From Anaerophilus nitritigenes (GTDB lineage Bacteria; Bacillota; Clostridia; Peptostreptococcales; Thermotaleaceae), in the NCBI RefSeq assembly GCF_004138215.1, contig NZ_RYYS01000062.1, positions 1 through 35,584 of the forward strand: a DNA stretch of 35,584 bases. The letters run 5' to 3'. This document shows positions 16,282-25,280 of this stretch, piece after piece. Below the pieces are notes generated by a model that saw nothing but the letters and a program-made list of their open reading frames with translations, had not been told where the DNA came from and did no database searches. The first letter of the stretch is position 1. Each line of letters opens with the position of its first letter. A program made the translations under genes and the position numbers.

Positions 16282-17838
16282 ATGGATAGTGAAGTGCTTT
16301 ACAATATAAAGGAAGATCCTAAGAAAGAAATTTGTGATGTACTCATTTTAGGGACTGGAATTTCTGGACTTTATGCTTCTTTAAATATTGATCCAAAGTA
16401 TAAGGTTATCCTTATTTGTAAAAAAAGATTAGACCAAAATAACAGTTCTTTGGCTCAGGGAGGGATTGCAGCTTGTATAGATGAGAATGATGATTTTTAT
16501 TCTCATTATGAGGATACCTTAAGGGCAGGAGCTTACTATAACCGAGAGGCTACAACAAAAGCAATGATAAAAGAAGCTCCAAATCATATTGAGAAGCTTT
16601 TGGAGTATGGAGTTTTGTTTGATCGTGATGAATTAGGAAATCTTAAAGTAACAAAAGAAGGAGGTCATTCAAAGAGAAGAATTCTACATGTAAAGGATGC
16701 AACAGGAAAAGAAGTGATAAGAGCACTAGGAGAAGAAGTCAAAAAAAGAAAAAATATAAAAGTATATGAAAATACATTTGCGATAAAGCTTTTAACTTAT
16801 GAAAAAAAAGTATGTGGAGTATTGGCAATAAATAATAATAAAAACATTATTTATCAAAGCAAGGTAGTGATTTTGGCAACAGGAGGAGTAGGGCAGGTTT
16901 ATAAAAATACTACAAATCCAGATACTGCAACAGGTGATGGAATTGCCATGGCCCTAGGAGTAGGTGCTAATATAAAGGATATGGAATTTATTCAATTTCA
17001 TCCTACTGCACTATATGATAAAGATCACGGTCAAAAATTTTTAATATCAGAAGCTGTAAGAGGAGAAGGAGCTATTCTTAAAAATATAAAAGGGGAAGCT
17101 TTCATGAAAAAATATCATCCAATGAAGGATTTAGCCCCAAGAGATATTGTAGCAAGAAGTATTTTTATAGAAAAAGAAAAGACAAAAAAACCATATGTTT
17201 ATTTAGATATTACACACAAAAGTCCTGATTTTATCAAAAATAGATTTCCAACCATATATAATAGATGCTTAGAAAAAGGAATGGATATGACAAAGGAATA
17301 TATTCCTGTATGTCCTGTTGCTCATTATACTATGGGAGGAATAGATACAGATATAAATGGAAAAACAAATATAGATAGACTTTATGCTTGTGGAGAATGT
17401 GCTTGTAGTGGAGTTCATGGAGCCAATAGACTCGCTAGTAATTCTTTATTAGAAGGAATTGTATTTGCAAAAAGAGCAGTAGATCATATTCATAAAAATA
17501 TAGATTCTCTAGATTTATTGCCTATATCTATAGAAAGATATGGATATGTTATAAAAAGCAATATAGACATGAAAAAAATAAAAGAAAGAATAAAAGAAAT
17601 CATGGATGAGAAGGTATCTATTATAAGAAATGGACAAAATCTTTTTGATGCTTATAAAGAAATAGAAAAAATAGAAAATATGATAAAGGATAAAGTGTAT
17701 ATAATAGATGAATATGAATGTATGAATCTTTGCACCATAGCAAAGTTAATTATAGATGCTTCATTAAAAAGAACGAAAAGCATGGGAGCTCATTATAGAA
17801 CAGATGAGGAGAGAAAAACATGTATAATCAATTTTTAG
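16282..17838 (+). CDS. nadB: L-aspartate oxidase NadB
   Basis: This 518-residue flavoenzyme oxidises L-aspartate to iminoaspartate, the substrate of NadA. The FAD-binding GTGISG motif begins at residue 24. SSLAQGGIAA, EFIQFHPTAL, the active-site block HYTMGGIDTD, GECACSGVHGANRLASNSLLEG and a helical C-terminal domain all fit NadB rather than succinate dehydrogenase. AGGGAG lies 8 nt before the ATG, and only 4 nt separate it from nadA. The 3' end overlaps nadC by 19 nt. Confidence 0.95.
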   Translation: MDSEVLYNIKEDPKKEICDVLILGTGISGLYASLNIDPKYKVILICKKRLDQNNSSLAQGGIAACIDENDDFYSHYEDTLRAGAYYNREATTKAMIKEAPNHIEKLLEYGVLFDRDELGNLKVTKEGGHSKRRILHVKDATGKEVIRALGEEVKKRKNIKVYENTFAIKLLTYEKKVCGVLAINNNKNIIYQSKVVILATGGVGQVYKNTTNPDTATGDGIAMALGVGANIKDMEFIQFHPTALYDKDHGQKFLISEAVRGEGAILKNIKGEAFMKKYHPMKDLAPRDIVARSIFIEKEKTKKPYVYLDITHKSPDFIKNRFPTIYNRCLEKGMDMTKEYIPVCPVAHYTMGGIDTDINGKTNIDRLYACGECACSGVHGANRLASNSLLEGIVFAKRAVDHIHKNIDSLDLLPISIERYGYVIKSNIDMKKIKERIKEIMDEKVSIIRNGQNLFDAYKEIEKIENMIKDKVYIIDEYECMNLCTIAKLIIDASLKRTKSMGAHYRTDEERKTCIINF

Positions 17839-18677
17839 TAGAAGAAATTATTAAAAATGCACTCATAGAAGATATGAATGATAAAGATTTGACTACAGAG
17901 CTTTTAATAGATGATATTTTAAAATCTACAGCTTATATCATAGCAAAGGAAGATGGTGTTTTAGCTGGAATTTTAGTTGCAAAAGAAGTATTTAAAATAT
18001 TAGATCCTACTATTTCCTTTGATATTTTAAAAGAAGATGGAAGCATTATAAAAAAAGGAGAAAAAATTGCAAAGATCAAAGGAAAAACAAAAACTATTTT
18101 AAAAGGAGAAAGGACAGCTCTTAATTTACTTCAAAGAATGTCAGGAATTGCATCTTTAACGAATAAATATGTAAGTACTATCAAACAATATTCTACAAGA
18201 ATTGTAGATACAAGAAAAACTACTCCTAACTTAAGAATTTTAGAAAAATATGCAGTTTCTGTAGGAGGAGGATACAATCATAGATTCAATTTATCAGATG
18301 CAGTAATGATTAAGGATAATCATATTAAAGCTGTTGGAGGAATTAAAAAAGCTATTCAAAAGGCTAAAGAAAATATCCCCCATATAGTAAAAATAGAAAT
18401 AGAAGTTACATCCTTAGAAGAATTAAAAGAAGCACTAGAGGAAGGTGTAGATATTATCATGCTTGATAATATGGATATATCTACAATGGAGAAAGCTGTA
18501 AAAATAAATAACAAACAAGCTATACTTGAGGCTTCAGGAAATATTACAATAGAAAGAGTAAAAGAAATCGCAGCTATAGGAGTAGATATAATATCAGTAG
18601 GGGCTCTGACTCATTCTGTAAAGGCTATGGATCTGAGTTTATTATTTGTAGATGGAGGAGAAAAGATTGAAGAGTAG
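17820..18677 (+). CDS. nadC: Quinolinate phosphoribosyltransferase NadC
   Basis: This 285-residue enzyme (carboxylating nicotinate-nucleotide pyrophosphorylase) joins quinolinate and PRPP to give nicotinate mononucleotide, the third step of the operon. Family blocks are EDMNDKDLTTELL near the start, GERTALNLLQRMSGIA, VDTRKTTPNLR (phosphate-binding arginines), KDNHIKAVGG and IEVEVTSLEE-like strands, and ASGNI/ISVGALTHS at the end. The ATG lies inside nadB with GAGGAG before it. Length matches the family. The 3' end overlaps the EIIC-like gene. Confidence 0.95.
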   Translation: MYNQFLVEEIIKNALIEDMNDKDLTTELLIDDILKSTAYIIAKEDGVLAGILVAKEVFKILDPTISFDILKEDGSIIKKGEKIAKIKGKTKTILKGERTALNLLQRMSGIASLTNKYVSTIKQYSTRIVDTRKTTPNLRILEKYAVSVGGGYNHRFNLSDAVMIKDNHIKAVGGIKKAIQKAKENIPHIVKIEIEVTSLEELKEALEEGVDIIMLDNMDISTMEKAVKINNKQAILEASGNITIERVKEIAAIGVDIISVGALTHSVKAMDLSLLFVDGGEKIEE

Positions 18678-19698
18678 ATTTTCTTTTAGAGATTATATAA
18701 CAAATGCATTAAATGGAATGGCTTTAGGACTTTTTTCTTCTTTGATTATAGGCCTTATATTAAAGCAAATAGGAGAATATACAAATATTTCTTTTTTAGT
18801 AGATTTCGGAAGAATTGCTCAATTTTTAATGGGTCCTGCTATTGGTGCAGGAGTAGCGTTTAGCATAAAAGCACCTCCACTTGGAATATTTGCATCTATT
18901 GTAACAGGAGCTATAGGAGCAGGAACTGTTGTACCTATGGATACATCTTTTACCATTACTATAGGAGAACCTGTAGGGGCATTTATAGGATCATTAATAG
19001 GAGCTGAATTTGCTAAAATAGTATCAGGAAAAACAAAAATAGATATTGTGATCATTCCACTAGGAACCATATTGGTAGGGGGATGGGTAGGAGTGTTTAT
19101 AGGCCCTTTTATATCATCTTTTATGAAGGAATTAGGAGCAATGATCAATCATGCAACAGAGCTTCAACCTATTCCTATGGGGATATTAGTTGCAGTTTTA
19201 ATGGGAATGATTTTAACTCTTCCTATAAGCAGTGCAGCACTATCTATTTCTTTAGGACTTAGTGGACTAGCAGCGGGGGCTTCTGTAGTAGGGTGTGCAA
19301 CACAAATGATTGGATTTGCTGTTGCAAGCTACAAAGAAAATGGATTTGGAGGAGCAATTGCTCAAGGAATTGGAACATCTATGCTACAAGTCCCAAATAT
19401 CATTAGAAATCCTCTTATATGGATACCACCTACCCTAGCTAGTGCTATTTTAGGACCTATTGCTACTACTATTTTAAGAATGGAGAATAATAGTATAGGT
19501 GCTGGAATGGGAACAAGTGGATTGGTAGGGCAATTTGGAACCATGGCTGTTATGAAAGGAACAGAGCCTATGGAATGGATTGTAGGTAAAATTATAATCC
19601 TTCATTTTATTCTTCCTGCCATACTTACACTTATCATTTCTAATTATATGAGAAAAAAAGGATGGATTAATCTTGGTGATATGAAATTAAATCCATAG
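18667..19698 (+). CDS. EIIC-like membrane protein (PTS_EIIC_2 type) in the nad operon
   Basis: This glycine- and isoleucine-rich integral membrane protein of about 343 residues has roughly nine or ten membrane segments and matches the PTS_EIIC_2-type family, proteins related to sugar-permease EIIC but usually without EIIA/EIIB partners. No PTS partner is in the window. The start is TTG 18667: GGAGGAG (18654-18660) is 6 nt upstream, whereas the in-frame ATG at 18652 has no site. The gene overlaps the end of nadC, so it is co-translated with the NAD pathway. That context suggests transport of a pathway-related compound, such as a pyridine precursor or aspartate, but nothing in the sequence proves the substrate. 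Confidence 0.78.
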   Translation: MKSRFSFRDYITNALNGMALGLFSSLIIGLILKQIGEYTNISFLVDFGRIAQFLMGPAIGAGVAFSIKAPPLGIFASIVTGAIGAGTVVPMDTSFTITIGEPVGAFIGSLIGAEFAKIVSGKTKIDIVIIPLGTILVGGWVGVFIGPFISSFMKELGAMINHATELQPIPMGILVAVLMGMILTLPISSAALSISLGLSGLAAGASVVGCATQMIGFAVASYKENGFGGAIAQGIGTSMLQVPNIIRNPLIWIPPTLASAILGPIATTILRMENNSIGAGMGTSGLVGQFGTMAVMKGTEPMEWIVGKIIILHFILPAILTLIISNYMRKKGWINLGDMKLNP

Positions 19699-19713
19699 TT
19701 TGAAAAAAGTTCT

Positions 19714-19748
19714 GCTCGATAGTATAATGAGACTATCGAGCTTATTTT
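19714..19748 (+). terminator. Intrinsic terminator of the nad operon
   Basis: GCTCGATAGT (19714-19723) pairs perfectly with ACTATCGAGC (19732-19741); TTATTTTT follows. Confidence 0.92.
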
Positions 19749-19800
19749 TGTAAAAAATAGGGTATATTATATATAACCCATAAGTAAAGAGGTGAAATGT

Positions 19801-22530
19801 GTGAAAAAATCAGCAGGATGGTTATTAGGAGTATTGATGATTGGGGTGATCTTTTTATTAACTTCATTTGGAACGATCATTCACTTTGTTACAGATTATC
19901 AGTGGTTTTACGAAGTAGGATATACAAAAGTATTTTTAACAAAGCTTATGACACAATTTAAAATAGGGATTCCATTTTTTATTGTATTTACTCTTTTGAT
20001 TCATTTTTATCTATTATCTATTAAAAGGAGTTATAATAAAAAAATTCATACATCTTATGTAGGAATGAGTGAAAAGAAAATAAATAGAATAATTTTAGGA
20101 ATATCATCATTATTTTCTTTTTTTGCAACCCTAACAGTTAATAGTAGTTTATGGTTTGAAATTCTTAAGTTTTTAAATGGAACAAATTTTAATATAAAGG
20201 ACCCTATTTTTAATCATGATATAGGCTTTTATATGTTTAAGCTTCCATTGATCCAAAGAGTATATTATATGTCTATAAGTTTTATTATATTTTTAGGAAT
20301 TCTGACAGTGATTTTATATATGCTATTAGTCAGTGTAAAAAGACCCACATTATTTGATGTGAATCATGATATGCAGGACATTCCAAATAAAAGAATAGAT
20401 ACAGACAATTTAAAGCAGATCTTTCATATTGCTTTTAGACAGCTTGTTATTTTAGGAACTATTTTATTTGTTTTATTAGGATTAGGCTATGTATTAAAAA
20501 CTTATGATCTTTTGTATTCTCCTAGAGGAGTAGCATATGGAGCAAGTTTTACAGATGTGCATGTGACTTTGTGGGTATATAGAATACAAATTGTTTTAGC
20601 TATAGTCTCTGCCATATTATTTATATTAGGAGCAAAAGCTAAAAATATAAGATTGGCTCTTTCAGGACCCGTCATTATGATTGCAGTATCAATTTTAGGA
20701 AATATAGCAGCTTTAGGAGTGCAAAATTTTATTGTAGCTCCTGATGAAATCTCAAAAGAAAGAACATATCTTTCTTACAATATTGATTACACAAATAAAG
20801 CTTATGGGCTAGATGAAATAGAAAAAAAGAAGTTTGCAGCAGATCAAAATATTACAAAAGAAGATATTAAAAACAATCAAGAGACTATTAACAATATAAG
20901 AATTAATGATTATAGACCTACAAAACAATACTACAATCAAAGACAAGGGATTCGTCGTTACTATCAATTTAATGATGTAGATGTAGATCGGTACAATATA
21001 GACGGAAGATTGACTCAAGTATTTTTATCGCCAAGAGAAATAGATGAAACTAAAATAAGCGACCAATGGATTAACAGGCATCTAAAATATACTCATGGAT
21101 ATGGGGTAGCATTGTCTTCAGTTCATGATATTACAAATGAAGGACAGCCAGATTTATTAATAAAAGACATTCCTCCCCAATCTTTAGTAAAAGATTTACA
21201 AATTAAAAGACCTGAAATTTATTTTGGAGAGCTTACAAATAATTATGTGATTACAAATACAAAAGAAAAAGAATTTGATTATCCTAAGGGAGATCGGAAT
21301 GCAGAGACTTTTTATGAAGGGACTGCAGGAATCAGCCTTAAAGGACTGAATAAAATTTTATATGCCATAAAAGAAGGAAGCTTTAAAATACTCATATCAG
21401 GAAACATTACACAAGATAGTAAAATTTTACTTTATAGAAATATAGAAGAAAGAGCTAGAAAAATTGCACCTTTTATTTATTATGATGATGATCCTTATTT
21501 AGTCATAGAAAATGGAAAACTCTCTTGGATATTAGATGGATATACTTTAAGTGATAATTATCCTTATGCAAAACCTTTTGGAGAGGATAATACCAATTAT
21601 ATTAGAAATTCAGTAAAAGTAGTCATCGATGCATACAACGGAGACGTTACATATTATATATCTGATCCAAAGGACCCCGTGATTCAAACTATGGCAAAAA
21701 TATTTCCAAATTTATTTGTGAGTATGGATAAAATGCCAGAGGAAATCAAAAGTCATATAAGATATCCTCAAGCTTTATTTGATATACAAGCAGATGTTTA
21801 TAAAACTTATCATATGGATGATATAAATGTATTTTATCAACAAGAGGATCTATGGGATATTGCACATGAAATATATGATAGAGAAAAGCAACAAATGGAA
21901 TCTAACTATTCTATTATGAAACTTCCAGAAGAAGAAAAAGAGGAGTTTTTACTTACGATTCCATATACACCAAAAAATAAACCAAATTTAACAGCTCTTT
22001 TAATGGCTAGGAATGATGGAGAAAACTATGGTAAACTCATGATTTATACAATGCCAAAACAAAAAAATATTTATGGACCTATGCAGATTGAGTCTAAAAT
22101 TGATCAAGATACAAATATTTCTAAAGAATTTTCTTTATGGGGACAAAAAGGATCTACTTATATTCGTGGAAATGTAATGACTATCCCCATTGAAAATTCC
22201 CTAATATATGTAGAGACGATCTACTTAAAAGCAGATAATGAAAATAGCCTTCCTGAGGTGAAAAGAGTAGTGGTAGCTTATGGAGATAAAATTGCGTATG
22301 AAAATACACTAGAAGAAGCTTTGGAGAGTTTATTTGGAGTAGACGAAGATACTACACCTATAAAAGATAAAGAAGAGTCAGAAGCTATAATAGATACAAA
22401 AGGATTGATTATAAAAGCAAATGAATTATTTAGAAAATCAGAAGAATCACAAAGAAATGGAAATTGGGCAGAATATGGAAAATATATTGATGAATTAAAA
22501 GGGGTGCTAGAAAAATTAAATCAAATGTAA
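19801..22530 (+). CDS. UPF0182 family large membrane protein
   Basis: This 909-residue protein has seven membrane segments in its first ~320 residues and a long extracellular C-terminal part, the layout of UPF0182 (COG1615). Family-like blocks include VTDYQWFYEVGYTKVF, PIFNHDIGFYMFKLP, SYNIDYTNKAYGLD and PYAKPFGEDNTNYIRNSVKVVIDAYNG. The biochemical role is unknown. The start is GTG 19801, with AAAGAGG (19786-19792) 8 nt upstream; an in-frame GTG at 19792 overlaps the site. It is a single-gene unit, bounded by terminators. Confidence 0.93.
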   Translation: MKKSAGWLLGVLMIGVIFLLTSFGTIIHFVTDYQWFYEVGYTKVFLTKLMTQFKIGIPFFIVFTLLIHFYLLSIKRSYNKKIHTSYVGMSEKKINRIILGISSLFSFFATLTVNSSLWFEILKFLNGTNFNIKDPIFNHDIGFYMFKLPLIQRVYYMSISFIIFLGILTVILYMLLVSVKRPTLFDVNHDMQDIPNKRIDTDNLKQIFHIAFRQLVILGTILFVLLGLGYVLKTYDLLYSPRGVAYGASFTDVHVTLWVYRIQIVLAIVSAILFILGAKAKNIRLALSGPVIMIAVSILGNIAALGVQNFIVAPDEISKERTYLSYNIDYTNKAYGLDEIEKKKFAADQNITKEDIKNNQETINNIRINDYRPTKQYYNQRQGIRRYYQFNDVDVDRYNIDGRLTQVFLSPREIDETKISDQWINRHLKYTHGYGVALSSVHDITNEGQPDLLIKDIPPQSLVKDLQIKRPEIYFGELTNNYVITNTKEKEFDYPKGDRNAETFYEGTAGISLKGLNKILYAIKEGSFKILISGNITQDSKILLYRNIEERARKIAPFIYYDDDPYLVIENGKLSWILDGYTLSDNYPYAKPFGEDNTNYIRNSVKVVIDAYNGDVTYYISDPKDPVIQTMAKIFPNLFVSMDKMPEEIKSHIRYPQALFDIQADVYKTYHMDDINVFYQQEDLWDIAHEIYDREKQQMESNYSIMKLPEEEKEEFLLTIPYTPKNKPNLTALLMARNDGENYGKLMIYTMPKQKNIYGPMQIESKIDQDTNISKEFSLWGQKGSTYIRGNVMTIPIENSLIYVETIYLKADNENSLPEVKRVVVAYGDKIAYENTLEEALESLFGVDEDTTPIKDKEESEAIIDTKGLIIKANELFRKSEESQRNGNWAEYGKYIDELKGVLEKLNQM

Positions 22531-22556
22531 AAGGGAATCCATAGGATTCCCTTTTT
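22531..22556. terminator. Shared terminator between UPF0182 and M50 genes
   Basis: AAGGGAATCC (22531-22540) pairs with GGATTCCCTT (22544-22553) around a 3-nt loop. T residues follow on the + strand and a short T run follows on the minus strand, so it can serve both convergent genes. Confidence 0.88.
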
Positions 22557-22559
22557 ATA

Positions 22560-23177
22560 CTATATAAATAGAAAAATACTTAAAAGTTGTTGATATACAA
22601 TTCGAATGGGAGGCCCCATAATTTTATCGATCATATTGGTGATGATGAGTAGTGCTAAAATAAATCTTCCTTTTGAAGCAATTTCATAATAAATGGGTTT
22701 ATCCTTCATACCTAATATTCCAAATAAGATGTGAGATCCATCTAGAGGTGGGATAGGAAGAAGATTAAATACAAATAAAACTATATTGATCCATACTGTA
22801 TAATCAAAAACTTCCATAAAGGTATTGTAAAAGTTACCTAACAAGGTAGCAGGAATTATTTTCATAATAATAAGAAAAAATATTGCAATGCTTAAATTCA
22901 TTAAAGGACCAGCTAAAGATACTAAAATATCATCTCTTTGCGGATTTTTAAAATTATTTTCATTGATATGAACAGGTTTTGCCCATCCAAAACCAGCTAG
23001 AAGAATAAACAAAAATCCAAAAGGATCAATATGTACCCCTGGATTTAAAGAAAGTCTTCCTTCATGCTTTGGAGTATCATCTCCAAGCCAAACAGCTACT
23101 TGTGCATGAGCATACTCGTGAAAGGCAAATCCTATAATGATACCAGGAATAATTAAAAGTGTTTGTCTAATATCCAT
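22560..23177 (-). CDS. Site-2 protease family (M50) membrane metalloprotease
   Basis: This 205-residue membrane protein has the zinc motif HEYAH (H20, E21, H24) in the first membrane helix and a third ligand region PPLDG (D146) near the C terminus, separated by the LAGPLMN block. This is the compact M50 family type (YwhC/YdhM-like) without a PDZ domain. Members cut substrates inside the membrane; the substrate here is unknown. AAAGGAGGAA precedes the start on the minus strand. It faces a convergent UPF0182 gene and a divergent folate transporter gene. Confidence 0.92.
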   Translation of the reverse strand: MDIRQTLLIIPGIIIGFAFHEYAHAQVAVWLGDDTPKHEGRLSLNPGVHIDPFGFLFILLAGFGWAKPVHINENNFKNPQRDDILVSLAGPLMNLSIAIFFLIIMKIIPATLLGNFYNTFMEVFDYTVWINIVLFVFNLLPIPPLDGSHILFGILGMKDKPIYYEIASKGRFILALLIITNMIDKIMGPPIRIVYQQLLSIFLFI

Positions 23178-23300
23178 TCATTTCCTCCTTTATTGCACCA
23201 AAATATATGTATATTATATCAAAATATGAGATTGAAAAACACTTACTTATGAAAAAAAATATATATTGGCTAGAATCTATCAAAATACACATTTTGGGAG

Positions 23301-23329
23301 TTGAGAAATTTGTAAATATTATGTATAAT
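23301..23329 (+). promoter_or_regulatory. Promoter of the folT leader
   Basis: TTGAGA (23301-23306) and TATAAT (23324-23329) are 17 nt apart, with a TG just before the -10. The predicted start near 23336 lies about 20 nt before the riboswitch. Confidence 0.8.
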
Positions 23330-23353
23330 TAATTCGAAATATAAAATTGCAAT

Positions 23354-23460
23354 AAAGGCAGAGTAGGTATTTGTGCGTAAAGTGCTAAAAGAAAGGGAAG
23401 TTATCTTTTAGACGAAAGGCGTTATTAAGCTTGCGATACATATGCTGCATTCCGCTGCTG
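23354..23460 (+). promoter_or_regulatory. THF (tetrahydrofolate) riboswitch
   Basis: The leader contains the conserved THF aptamer elements in order: GGCAGAGTAGG (from 23357), GTGCGTAAAGTGC, AAGGGAAGTT, GACGAAAGG, and the closing GCATTCCGCTGCT (to about 23459), whose end pairs with the initial GGCAG. It precedes a FolT-like transporter, the classic target. Downstream, two exclusive pairings are possible: 23460-23468 with 23475-23485, or 23475-23484 with the ribosome binding site 23498-23507. This suggests translational control, with folate lowering expression. Confidence 0.9.
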
Positions 23461-23515
23461 CAAAAGGGTTTATTCCTTCTTTTGCCGGCATATTGCACAA
23501 AAGGAGGAGTAAAAG

Positions 23516-24037
23516 ATGAGAAAATCACAGAAGTTAGTGTATTTGAGTTTATTGGTAGCAATAGAAATTATACTAACCAGGTTTTTTGCTATTGAAACAC
23601 CTATTATTAGAATTGGGTTTGGTTTTTTACCTATAGCCATATGTGGAGCTATATTTGGACCAGTTTCAGCAGGATTAGCTGCAGCTGTAGCAGATATTTT
23701 CGGAATGATGATTTTTCCAAAAGGAGCTTATTTTCCAGGCTTTACTTTAAGTGCTTTTTTGGGAGGAATAATCTATGGAGTTTTTCTTTATAAAAAAGAA
23801 GTAAGCATTAAAAAAATAGGCATGGCGGTACTTTTGATTACATTATTGATTGATTTAGGCTTAAATACTTACTGGTTGAGTATGATTACAGGAAAAGCTG
23901 CACAAATTCTAATCATTCCAAGAATTAAAAAAAGTATTATTATGTTTCCCATCCATGTATATTTAATTTTTACATTATATAAATCTATTGATAAAGTAGG
24001 AATGTTTTTCCCAAAGTTGGGACATAAAATAAAATAA
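23516..24037 (+). CDS. folT: Folate ECF transporter S component FolT
   Basis: This 173-residue protein has about six membrane helices and is the substrate-binding S component of an ECF-type vitamin transporter. The N-terminal LVYLSLLVAIEIILTRFFAIETP and the RIGFGFLPIAICGAIFGP block with following AAVADIFGMMIFP and YFPGFTLSAFLGGIIYG are typical of FolT. It would bind folate and associate with a shared energising module (EcfA, EcfA', EcfT) encoded elsewhere. The THF riboswitch upstream strongly supports folate as substrate. AAAAGGAGGAG precedes ATG 23516. A strong terminator follows, so it is a single-gene unit. Confidence 0.92.
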   Translation: MRKSQKLVYLSLLVAIEIILTRFFAIETPIIRIGFGFLPIAICGAIFGPVSAGLAAAVADIFGMMIFPKGAYFPGFTLSAFLGGIIYGVFLYKKEVSIKKIGMAVLLITLLIDLGLNTYWLSMITGKAAQILIIPRIKKSIIMFPIHVYLIFTLYKSIDKVGMFFPKLGHKIK

Positions 24038-24043
24038 TATTTT

Positions 24044-24082
24044 AAAAAGATAAAAGACCTTTGTTAGGTCTTTTATCTTTTT
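24044..24082. terminator. Bidirectional terminator after folT
   Basis: A perfect 17-bp stem, 24044-24060 with 24066-24082, has a 5-nt loop. A runs on the left and T runs on the right let it end both folT and the convergent small gene. Confidence 0.93.
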
Positions 24083-24115
24083 GAATATGATTATATAAAA
24101 GGGATAGGATTATGG

Positions 24116-24307
24116 CTATCTATTTCTTAAGATTTTTAATTCTTCTAAAGACATATCATCTAAATGTCTTGCCATATGAGAAAATTCTCTACGGCTCATG
24201 AATCCTTTTTCGATCAAAATTTCTATAATACTAGCAATGGCTAAAGTATTTCTATAATCAATTTCTTTTAAATCACCAATTTGTGCGTATAAATCAATAT
24301 CGTACAT
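24116..24307 (-). CDS. Small hypothetical protein, 63 residues
   Basis: I do not recognise this protein. It is acidic at the N terminus and helical (TLAIASIIEILIEKG), then has a basic helical part (MSRREFSHMARHLDDM) and ends in LEELKILRNR. The pattern suggests a small soluble helical protein, perhaps a regulatory or partner protein. AGGGGGT lies 5 nt before the start on the minus strand, and its 3' side is closed by the bidirectional terminator after folT, both signs of a real gene. It is divergent from another unknown gene at 24454. Confidence 0.65.
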   Translation of the reverse strand: MYDIDLYAQIGDLKEIDYRNTLAIASIIEILIEKGFMSRREFSHMARHLDDMSLEELKILRNR

Positions 24308-24398
24308 GATATTACCCCCTTAGTTATTCTATAGTGATCATTATTAACTAAATGAAAGATAAATATACATGATTGAATGAAATTATATATTTAGCACG

Positions 24399-24441
24399 TA
24401 AATGAATTTTATGCATAATATAAAATAGAGTTATTCATTTA
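24399..24441 (+). repeat. 9-bp inverted repeat before the ribosome binding site of the 161-residue protein
   Basis: TAAATGAAT (24399-24407) is the reverse complement of ATTCATTTA (24433-24441), and the second arm touches the ribosome binding site AGGAGGAG (24441-24448). It could be an operator or a leader hairpin. Confidence 0.4.
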
Positions 24442-24453
24442 GGAGGAGAAACT

Positions 24454-24939
24454 ATGCAAAAGGAATATGAGCTAACGACAGGAATTTATTTTGTAAAGCT
24501 TATCAAGTATTTGTTTGAAGGATTGTTTGCTTATATCAAAAGAAATGATGAAAAGCTTGAAAAGATATATTATGAAATGATGGATTTACATATAGATTAT
24601 ATAGAAAAATACTATGAGGATGAAGAAAAAGAAGAGCAATTAAAAGAAAGTATCAAGGAGTTAATGAGTATTGTTTCTATAGTAGATGAAGAAGATGTAT
24701 TAAAAGTAGGAGGTAAAGAATATACAGGTTTAAAATTAAGAAAAAATATTGTACATGATTCATATATAGAACTTTGGCTTATAGAAAAAGAATTATATTT
24801 ATATATATTTAGAGGAAATGAAAGAAAAGAGGAAATGATTCCATTTTGTATCAATGATCCATATTTAATTAGGTTAAGTCAAGTATATGAATCTTTAAAA
24901 GAGAAAAGAATTCTTGGACGATTATCTTTTATGGGTTAA
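24454..24939 (+). CDS. Hypothetical protein, 161 residues
   Basis: I cannot assign this protein to a family. The N-terminal half is helical and very acidic (MMDLHIDYIEKYYEDEEKEEQLKESIKELMS is a likely coiled coil); the C-terminal half looks like beta strands (YIELWLIEKELYLYIFRG). There is no signal peptide or membrane segment, so it is probably cytoplasmic. AGGAGGAG gives ideal spacing to ATG 24454. It is followed by the serS T-box leader, which has its own promoter, so the two are separate units. Confidence 0.72.
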   Translation: MQKEYELTTGIYFVKLIKYLFEGLFAYIKRNDEKLEKIYYEMMDLHIDYIEKYYEDEEKEEQLKESIKELMSIVSIVDEEDVLKVGGKEYTGLKLRKNIVHDSYIELWLIEKELYLYIFRGNERKEEMIPFCINDPYLIRLSQVYESLKEKRILGRLSFMG

Positions 24940-24968
24940 AAAAGAGTAGGTATAAAAAGATAAATATA

Positions 24969-24997
24969 TTGAAATGATATATATAATATGTTAAAAT
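24969..24997 (+). promoter_or_regulatory. Promoter of the serS leader
   Basis: TTGAAA (24969-24974) and TAAAAT (24992-24997) are 17 nt apart, just before the T-box leader. Confidence 0.7.
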
Positions 24998-25014
24998 ATT
25001 TTAAACATGAGCAA

Positions 25015-25247
25015 AGACAATGAAGGGAAATAGTAAATGATATAGTTTCTTTAGAGAGTCGGTGGAAGGTGCAAACCGATGAAGCTTATGATTGAATCCA
25101 TCCCTAAGTCACAAACTGAACTAAAAGTAGGTTTTGTCGGGTGCGACCGTTATATCGCTATAAGGTGGACTGAAATATTCAGCCAACAAGGGTGGCAACG
25201 CGGAAGAATAACCTTTCGTCCCTATTTTTAGGGATGGAGGGTTTTTT
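25015..25247 (+). promoter_or_regulatory. T-box leader (tRNA-Ser responsive) with terminator
   Basis: The leader has the T-box elements in order: AGTAA bulge (from 25031), apical-loop GGTGCAAACCGAT (about 25069-25081), specifier loop GAATCCATCC with the serine codon TCC at 25097-25099, and the T-box AAGGGTGGCAACGCGG (25188-25203). Its TGGC can pair with the GCCA end of tRNA-Ser (discriminator G). The terminator stem 25210-25223 with 25230-25243 is followed by T residues. Uncharged tRNA-Ser would favour the antiterminator and serS expression. Confidence 0.95.
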
Positions 25248-25280
25248 ATATTTTTTTATAAAGTAGAAGGAGGAAATAAA

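Noticed and set aside
18819-19148. 109-codon minus-strand frame inside the EIIC-like gene
   Set aside because: It is a shadow of a glycine- and isoleucine-rich membrane protein, rich in Pro, Ile and Asn, with no ribosome binding site.
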